From Rhizopus arrhizus (lineage: Eukaryota > Mucoromycota > Mucoromycetes > Mucorales > Rhizopodaceae): 64,000 nt of DNA. The notes beneath the pieces are model-generated. The model saw nothing but the letters and a program-made list of their open reading frames with translations, made no database searches and was not told the DNA's origin. The position numbers and the translations under genes were made by a program. The number at the start of each line of letters is the position of its first letter. Position 1 is the stretch's first letter. The stretch lies in assembly GCA_024220505.1 (NCBI GenBank), contig JAKZZE010000019.1:372001-436000 (forward strand), given 5' to 3'. Below are positions 56,503 through 64,000 of this stretch, one piece after another.

Positions 56503-58518
56503 TTATGCTTTGATGTAAAACAAAATATAAGCTGTTTGTCCAGCATGGATTTTTTCGGATGTTCGGGTATTCTCCTCTTCAGTAACCAAGACATCCTTCT
56601 CAGAGACAGGAGTAATTGTCGTATCATCGATATGAAGCCATTCACCATTTCTTCTCTTAATATCACACGTATAATGTCCTCCACCAGCAGATGATCCGTG
56701 ATGATAGACAATGCCAAATAGTTTGTAAGTAACAGGTTCAGCTTGTCGCATCACATGAACCATCCATTCTGGATCTATCACCAGCTGAGAACCATAACTC
56801 ACTCGTTTCGATAGCTTTTGAACACCGCCTACGTTATCAAACACAAATCGTTTCATGTGTAATATCAAGACTGAAGGCAACTTTTCAAAATAGACCTGCT
56901 TGGTTGCCTCTACCTTTAGTCCCTTGGGCGATGTATAATCATGCATAATCTCGGGTAATGTCATGTTGGCAATAGCATCTTCGACTGAATGAACATTTTC
57001 GGGTTGAATATCCAATGGAAGTGATTGGTAAGGCTCCAAATTGATCGAGTCTTTAGCTCCAGGACAACGTAAAACAGATCTCACTTTACCTCCAAAGATT
57101 TTAGAAATAGGAGATTCATCAAATCCAGTCTAATCATTGGGTTAGAAATACTACCTTTATTATTATCACTCTTATTTACCGTTCTTAAATTACTCGTCTT
57201 GTTTTTCGCTCCTACTTCTAACCATTCATCATTCTTTCCATTGTCTTCTTCCAACCTCTTTGTCTCACGTTCCTTGAGTACATTGATCATTTCTTCATGT
57301 AAACCATCCAACAAGAAACACAAAAATTCTTCTGAATCTTCCTGACGACCTCGCAAAGTGTCAAATTTCTTTTGTCCACGTAAAGCATTATAGACGTATT
57401 CTGGTACAAAAGGTTCTCCGTATTGCTCTAAACTATCTAGTCGCTCTGTTTGAAATTCATTAATGAATTCAATGCTAATTATGACTGTTAGCGAACTATA
57501 GGTTTAGTAAACTGATAACTTACATTGAATCAAGTAAAGGGGTTTTACTCTTGATGTTGTGAGCTACTTTAGTACTGATTGTTTTAATAAGGTTATAAAA
57601 GGGCGGACAGTGAGATAAAGGTTGAAGAATCTATAAATCGTATGAATAATGCGAATAATCTAATATTTCAACTATATAACTTACAACGTTCATAAAGCAA
57701 GTATTCACATTATTAATCAAACCTCTTGGTTGAAGCAAAGGTGCATTAAAACTAGGTTCATATTTGCTAATAATATCTATAAAGCATGTAAGAGGTTTTT
57801 TTTTGTAATAAATCAGTCTATTTATTACCTGCTATGCCTGTGAATTTGACAGTATTTGAAGGAGTAGGAGAAGCAAGCTTTCTAGGCGTTTGTTTACCGT
57901 TCACATTTGTATTTGCAACAGGAGCGCTTGCAATGCTTGAAGTGGATGAAGAAGTGGAGCTTGCTTTTAACTTATTCTCGTTGACTTTCAATAAAGCGGC
58001 CCAACTTGTTGCAGTAGGTTTACTAGCGGGTTTACTAGGACTTGTAGGTTTAGGAGTAGTTTCACTTGTTGCAACTGTTGGATTAGTGGCAGTGGTAGTT
58101 ATTGCTGTTTCTGTTGCTGCAACACCGTTGGTTGATGGCTCTTTCACACTTTCCACCTTGGTTGGTTCATTCACTATTGCTGCTGCTGCTTCTTTTACTT
58201 CTTGTTGTTGAACAGGCCTTTTTTCTTCTGTAATCTGTCGTTTTTTACAAGGAATACCAGTAGCAAATGGAGTCTATTAAAAAAGGTCAATAAAGTAAAC
58301 AGAGAAATATATATAGAATTTTTTTACATTTTTGGGTGGTGTTAAGGGAACACCAGCAATACTAAGTACAGAATTGATTTCAGCTCGACTAATCTCACCA
58401 AAACAAAAAGATGGCATAAAGATGGCATCAAGGTTCTATAGTTTAAATAAAAAATTATTATTTTTTTATAGTGCTTTTTAAAAAAAAGTTTTTCTTCGCT
58501 TACCTTTCCTGAGGGCAT
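56503..58518 (-). CDS. Ubiquitin carboxyl-terminal hydrolase, USP10/Ubp3-like
   Basis: Cysteine deubiquitinase. Starts MPSGKNLDAIFMPSFCFGEI. A disordered Ala/Thr/Pro-rich region follows (TWAALLKVNENKLK is like the USP10 segment before the catalytic domain). The Cys box is RGLINNVNTCFMNV continued across an intron by ILQPLSHCPPFYNLI; the residue before NTC is not Gly, as in yeast Ubp3. Then GRQEDSEEFLCFLLDGLHEE (QEDA-type box), KVRSVLRCPG, LPSVLILHMKRFVFD and YKLFGIVYHHGSSAGGGHYT (catalytic His), with WLHIDDTTITPV supplying the Asp. The triad is complete. About 560 residues. In yeast this enzyme works with a Bre5/G3BP cofactor. Confidence 0.88.
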
Positions 58519-60035
58519 GTTTTGTACAAATTCTATTTAAATAATAAAAAAAAGGGTGCTTTGTTTTCGTTGTTTTCTTCTAATATAATACACAGGTTGC
58601 AAATTTATAATGTTGTACGTAAATGACTTGAAACTAGATTACGCATAATTCAATTATCGATACACACACAAAAAGGATTAAATTAATTAATTCTTCCAAG
58701 TTTCTGAAAAAAAGAAATTAAAAGGAATCGACTTGACCAGAGTCCAAAAAATATTTTTGTTCTTCTTCCTTGATTTTTTTTCTCTCTTTTTCTTTTTTGT
58801 TTTAATGAAAACAAAAGAAAGTCAAGTTTATAATTAAAGAGTGCTTTTAAAAATAAAAAAGAGTAAAAGGGGTTCCTTTTAAAGAAAAAGAAAGAGAAAA
58901 AAGAAGAGGGAGGAAAAAAAAAAGACGGGCTACGTGTAACACAGCATTTGTCATTCTAACAGTCACTTTACAGAAAAGAAAAAAGCTTTTGCAGTAAAAC
59001 AATAAACACAAAGATAATCAAATAAAAGAATGTGAATATATTTTTTAAAAGTGATGTGAAATGTAAAGAAACGTAGTGATAGCTTATATTTATTGCTTTA
59101 TATGATATAAGCAATGCTTTTTCTTATTTTCATAACATATTTAAATACCGATGAACACGTCATCATTAGTGATTTCTGCTCTGATACTCTTTTAATCCCT
59201 TTCTCGGTTCTTGTGAAACAAAATAGGCAATGCCAGAATGGCAGCTGTATGAGGAAAGGTATCTTGATCTTTTATAAAATACTGCAATTAGTCCAATATT
59301 CAATTAATTTTAGTTCAGCTTCTTCCTAACACTATACTCCTAACCCACAGACTGTATCATTACAACCAATATAGATTGTTTGTACCCATTAACATCTTGA
59401 TATCATACGTTATGATGCCAATAATATCGATTACATTTATGTAAGTCACAGTGAAAACGGCCTTGCTCAAAAGCTTATGACAAATACGGCGCTATTATCT
59501 TTCCTCTTTGCTGCGGTATGTTTTATGTCGCCATGGCCAAATATATTTCCATTATTTATCTACAATTTTTATTGTATCTGTCGTTAATATTACTAATTCA
59601 CTTGACTGAGGTTCGATTGTATTCTTTCATACTTTATATATTTCACATGAGGTATCAATAAAAATGCTCACTATTGATACTACTTTTATCGTCTACAGTA
59701 ACCTTAATTGTACTAAGTTTGATAAAGCCGTCAAGATCCTTAGCTAAATGCTTTAGCTCAACTCGAGACCATTTTTGTTATATGGTTCGTCCTAATATTT
59801 TGAATAAGGATGTTTTTTTTTTTTTTAAAAAGAAGCCATTGGACTCGTCCTTAATGTTCCTATTCAACTCGAATATTCCTTTATGATTGTTTGAACAGAT
59901 TCAATCTGATGCTGCTGAAGTGTTATTTGCCAGCTTGCTTTCTCCTGTCACCAACATGACGTCTGTTTATGACTTTATTTTTAAGAACAGAAATTCTTTT
60001 CCTTTCTTTTTTATAAAAAAATTATTGTATTATAA
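58519..60035. other. Intergenic, about 1.5 kb, no gene recognised
   Basis: Between divergent USP10-like and SBDS genes. AT-rich, A-runs near 58915-58925 and T-runs. Open frames at 59114-59329, 59674-59886 and 59887-60108 have mixed composition but no motif; the last overlaps the SBDS start in another frame. Promoters for both genes presumably lie at the ends. Confidence 0.4.
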
Positions 60036-60953
60036 ATGGTCATTCAACAACCAAGCACACAGATCAAGTAAAATGAATAACAAGCTACTGCATATTACTT
60101 GTCTCTAACAAAAATTTGTCTAGACTTACCAATGTATCTATTGTCCGACTCCGTAAAGGTGGTAAACGATTTGAACTTGCTTGCTATAAAAATAAAGTCA
60201 TGGAATGGAGAAATAATGTGTAAGTTAAAATCGATACTTTCAAAGACATGTATACTGACTACAATAATAAGAGAGACAGATCTCGATGAAGTGTTACAGA
60301 TTCATAACGTATTCATCAATGTATCGAAGGGTCAAGTTGCAAGTAAAGAAGATTTAAAAAAGTGTTTCAAGACAGAAGAGCAAGATAAAGTAATTCAAGA
60401 AATTCTCAAAAAAGGAGAATTGCAGATTGCAGAAAAAGAAAGAACAAACCAGCTGGAGACAACTTGGAAAGACATTGCACATATTGTGACTGATAACTGC
60501 GTGAATCCACAAACAAAGCGCCCTTACACAGTAACCATGATTGAAAAGGCCATGCAAGATCTTCATTTAAGTGTGAATCCCAAACGCAGTACTAAATCAC
60601 AAGCGTTGGATGTAATCAAGCAGTTGCAGGAAAAACAGCTGTTGCCTATTCAAAGAGCACAAATGCGTATTCGAATCACATTACAGCAATCAAAGGAATC
60701 TAAAAAGTTACGTGAAACTATTTTACCTTTATTAACTTCTATTGAAGATGAAGATTCAGGATCCGGAGAGATTGAATTGGTAAGTAAATAGCACACTTTA
60801 TGTATACAAGTACTTATACACAAATAGATTGCCTTGGTTGATCCTGGTAAATATCGTACAATCAATGATTTATTACAAAATGAATCAAAGGGAAAAGGAC
60901 AATTAGAGATAATGAATTTAAGAGAAAAGGAAGAAGGAGATGAGAAGTTTTAA
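60036..60953 (+). CDS. SDO1: SBDS/Sdo1 ribosome maturation protein
   Basis: Works with the GTPase Efl1 to release eIF6/Tif6 from pre-60S subunits. Exons 60036-60067, 60124-60219, 60272-60779 and 60828-60953 give 253 residues, the family length. The short first exon ([11 protein letters not shown]) joins to [20 protein letters not shown], followed by [68 protein letters not shown] and [13 protein letters not shown]. Domains I-III are complete. Its TAA stop (60951-60953) overlaps that of MON1 on the other strand. Confidence 0.95.
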
Positions 60954-62685
60954 AAGATTGGTGAATTTAGAATAAAAAGATTGTCTTCATTCTTTTTAAT
61001 CCATCTTAGTAACTGATTTGAGCTTGAAATGATTAATTGTTTACTTGTATTACTTGGAAATACAACATACAATTCAAATGAAGATGTGATCTATAATAAA
61101 ACATTAGCTCTATATATACAATATAATATAATATGTACCCAGCCTAAAAGTGTTTCTTTTTCACTCTTCATATAATATAATTTTAATGGTCTTGATCTAT
61201 GATGCATTCTATCATGAATATATTGATATAATCTATATAATCTTGTCTTGTTCTCCTCCATTAAATAATCCCCACTTAATTCAGATGTAGTAAACTGAAC
61301 TTGTATCTTTGATTTATACATGAAATGAACTAGTGAAGGTATTCCTATATCTTCAACTCTATATCCATCTTGCTTGATAATATTTGATAGCAAATCTTGC
61401 TTCTCTATCAGTTCCACCACCTTTGTTTTCCATTCACTTATTTCAAAGAAATTGCTCTTATCTGTACTGATGACCACAATCGATGTATCTTCATCAATAT
61501 AACAAATATAAGCATGTAAAAACCCTTTTGAATTAAACTTGGGTAAACAAAGTGGTGTCCATGATTCGGCAGAGTGAAAAGTTTTTGAACCATTCAACAT
61601 GTTGAATAACAAGTGAAGATCGCTTGGATGTAAGCTGTGCTTTCTAGGCCTTAATAATGTCACTAATCTGCCTTTGGAGACAACAATAGCATAAAGCGAA
61701 TTCTGTGTAAACAGTGTCAGTGCCTATACGCACATACAAACATCAAACTATTCACCTTCACTTTGCCTTCGGTTAATATACCACCAATCTGGTCTCTCAC
61801 TGATTTATTCACTCGAAGGCACTGTAAGGCACTCAACATGAAGCTGTGATCATTACTAAATAAATTCGACAAACTATCCAAGAATACTTCCGTTCCTACA
61901 CCACTAATAAATATTATTATTATTATTATTATTAGTTAGATTACCTCCTAACAGTCTTCTTAGATCAAAATTGACCCTTTGCTCAAAAATCTTTGTGAGC
62001 TGTGTATTTGTCAAGACACTTAATATTTGACTGTGTAAATAAGACAGTTGATCTCGAAGCTAATAACAATTAATTTTTGTATTCAATACGCGTATACTTG
62101 ATTTACTTACTTGATTATCTGATTCACCCGTTTTTGATACACATACATAATAAAGCGGCTCTTTTAATAAAAATACAAATTTGTGTTGACCAGCATGAAT
62201 GAACCTTTTTTAATGTAAGTACACATACGCACTATTGAATGCAACTTTACTTGATGGTATCATCGCTATCTTGAAAAAAGGATATAATAGCTTGAATAAC
62301 ACCCATCAAAGATGATAATTTAGATTCATCTCCATATCTATTTGTTCGTATTATTACTGCTTATAGTTAAGCTTTATACGTTATATACCTTGTCCATATT
62401 GGTTTTCCTGAATTACTTAGAATAAAGAAATGTTTTTCATGTTGCAGCCATTCCTTTGAATCTGCTTATGCAGTTAATATATAAGGAATAGAATAAGAAG
62501 TAAAAAATAATACCAGGTTGCTCTGTTATTGAACTCTTTGATTCTTGTTTCTTTATTTTATTAAAGCTTTGAATGGGTTCACTGATTGAATTCAAAGAAG
62601 CTGAATCTATTTGTTCTTCTTTTTCAACAGAGTGTCCACTTTTATTACTTGAGTTATCACAAAATACAGGCTGCTGTTCTGCCAT
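60950..62685 (-). CDS. MON1: MON1, Rab7 guanine-exchange factor subunit
   Basis: With Ccz1, MON1 activates Rab7/Ypt7 on late endosomes and vacuoles. The disordered N-terminus (MAEQQPVFCDNSSNKSGHSV) is followed by SKEWLQHEKHFFILSNSGKP and IWTRYGDESKLSSLMGVIQA, the Mon1 signature. Exons continue with FIHAGQHKFVFLLKEPLYYV, VSKTGESDNQLRDQLSYLHS, SLYAIVVSKGRLVTLLRPRK and LHPSDLHLLFNML. The last exon, reached by an intron after LLGW, reads ITSSFELYVVFP and then [18 protein letters not shown]. Longin-type domains cover the length. About 450 residues with at least seven introns. Start chosen at the first ATG of the frame. Confidence 0.93.
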
Positions 62686-63462
62686 TTTCACTAATTTATA
62701 AAACGGGAATAAAAACGAAAAAAAGGAGAAAGAGAGTCCTTTAATTTGAACATCCGTCGATTTATGAACAACAAGTTTAATTTTGATGATGTATTATGTA
62801 CACAAGGAAGTCTGTTGAGCAAAAAAAAAAAAAAAAAAAAAAAAGAAAGAAAAAAAAAATGAAAAATGAAAACAGATTACTTCACGCTATGACAATACTT
62901 TATAAAAAAATGGCTTTTTTTGTATTTGTTTTAAATAAGCATAGATAAAATCAAGGTAGTTACCATTGGGAAAGGATAAAGCATTAATTTTTTTAGAGTA
63001 AACGGGCTTTTTTTAACTTTATATTGAAAAGAATGTAAATAAACATCAATGTCAACCTTAATTTTTATTGACGCAAGTGAGTATGGCTAAAGTTTGTTTT
63101 CATTATAGTTTGCATAAACAAATTAAAATCTGAACTTTAAATTTATACCAAAATAAAACCTCTCTCTAGTATAGCATTTTCTATTCCTTTTTTTTTTTTT
63201 TCATTATCCTTAAAGGTGACCAAAATGACTATTCAAAAGTTAAAACATGCTCTAGAGAAGATTGAATGAGTATTCAATTGAAAGCATCTGTAGCAGATAA
63301 GTCATAGATCAATAGTAAAATGGAAATAACCCACTTTCATGTTTTTGATTTGTTTATACAAGTCATTTGTGCATCATACAATATTTTGCTCAACAAAAGC
63401 TATGAGTTTCTTAGCCTAGGCAAAAAGATGAAAAGTTGATGAGAATCATTGTCTTTGGTTTG

Positions 63463-63503
<41 letters not shown>

Positions 63504-64000
63504 GAAAAAGAAAAAGTATGAACCTGACTGGGAAGCTCTCAGTCCAAATGAAAAAGCTGGCAATTAGACAATCGAATAGCTATGTAAACTCAAGTTAGAA
63601 AAAAAGGGGAACCAGATAAATATATCTGTGGCTCTTAAAGTAAGGATCTAGTCATATCTTCAAAGAGCATTTGAAGAATTAGAATACCAATGAAATCTGA
63701 AAGGACACGAATTTGAAGCAGATGTTTTCCTCTATAAAAAAAAAAGCGAAAACTTAATTTGGATAACTTACGTTTGTAGATACAATAAGGATTTATTTCA
63801 TGATAGCATTGAAAAAAGGATTGGGTAAGATGTAACGTGTTTTTTGTCATGTTTGTCGACAGTGAATCTTTAGGTTTCTTTGGTGGTAAGTCTACGTTAG
63901 TAGCAACAAAGTTCGACCGAATTATTCATAAGAATAAATATGGAAAATTGACTAATCATATTATGGAAAGAATAGTAGTTGTAAACTGTATCTTTTTTCC
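62686..64000. other. Intergenic, end of window
   Basis: AT-rich with A-runs (A23 near 62821-62844; A29 at 63463-63491). Near 63600-63900 the minus strand has an open stretch (LPPKKPKDSLSTNMTKNTLH, FFQCYHEINPYCIYK) followed by a GTAAGT donor and TATAG acceptor, so a small or partial gene running off to the right is possible. No motif supports it. Confidence 0.4.
63463..63491 (+). repeat. Poly-A tract (29 A)
   Basis: Uninterrupted run, followed by further A-rich sequence with single G interruptions to about 63515. Confidence 0.9.

Noticed and set aside
57834..58211. 125-codon hydrophobic plus-strand frame
   Set aside because: Antisense of the Ala/Thr-rich N-terminal region of the USP10-like gene.

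Overview
The window is nuclear DNA of a filamentous fungus, most probably a mucoralean (Mucoromycota). The genes are intron-rich, with most introns 48-75 nt. Intergenic DNA is AT-rich and full of long A/T homopolymers. Two genes keep non-canonical introns: an AT-AC minor-spliceosome type intron in VPS11 and a GC-AG intron in a heat-shock factor gene. Gene content (LAMTOR3, SBDS, CAF-1 p150, ALKBH6, PPIL3, PARN, Fanzor relic) also fits an early-diverging fungus. I cannot assign genus or species from the sequence alone. Start, stop and splice positions below were read by eye from reading frames, splice signals and family motifs.

Layout, left to right. 1.2-4.0 kb: CAF-1 large subunit (+). 4.0-6.9 kb: mobile-element debris, chiefly a multiply broken Fanzor (eukaryotic TnpB-like) gene. 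7.3-8.9 kb: secreted GDSL phospholipase (-). 8.9-12.3 kb: gene-poor. 12.3-12.8 kb: a frameshifted gene of unknown function. 13.7-16.8 kb: FYVE protein (+), PPIL3 cyclophilin (-), heat-shock factor (+). 17.0-18.6 kb: a Tc1/mariner-like element with 95-bp inverted repeats and a broken transposase. 18.7-24.3 kb: DESI-type peptidase (+), AT-hook protein (-), M17 leucyl aminopeptidase (+), SHO1-like osmosensor (+). 24.7-25.1 kb: a near-perfect 134-bp foldback. 26.3-30.7 kb: mitochondrial citrate synthase (+) facing glycogen phosphorylase (-).

31.1-39.6 kb: ALKBH6 (-), VPS11 (+), PARN (-). 39.6-44.4 kb: gene-poor, with a possible pseudogene. 44.4-50.1 kb, all minus: ricin-B-like protein, LAMTOR3, CK2 beta, a small membrane protein, inner-membrane peptidase IMP2. 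50.2-53.8 kb, all plus: mitochondrial ribosomal protein bL9m, ALYREF/Yra1, a proline-rich SH3 protein. 53.8-58.5 kb, all minus: MFS permease, small basic protein, USP10/Ubp3 deubiquitinase. 60.0-62.7 kb: SBDS/Sdo1 (+) and MON1 (-), whose stop codons overlap. 62.7-64.0 kb: no confident gene.

This is ordinary housekeeping sequence rather than one pathway. Loose themes are endolysosomal traffic and signalling (FYVE protein, VPS11, LAMTOR3, MON1), carbon metabolism (citrate synthase, glycogen phosphorylase), mitochondrial biogenesis (IMP2 and bL9m, divergent over about 134 bp), and RNA or chromatin functions (CAF-1, PARN, ALYREF, SBDS). The most unusual signals are the Fanzor relic, the AT-AC intron, the 476-nt ALYREF intron among roughly 60-nt introns, the foldback, and the overlapping convergent gene ends.
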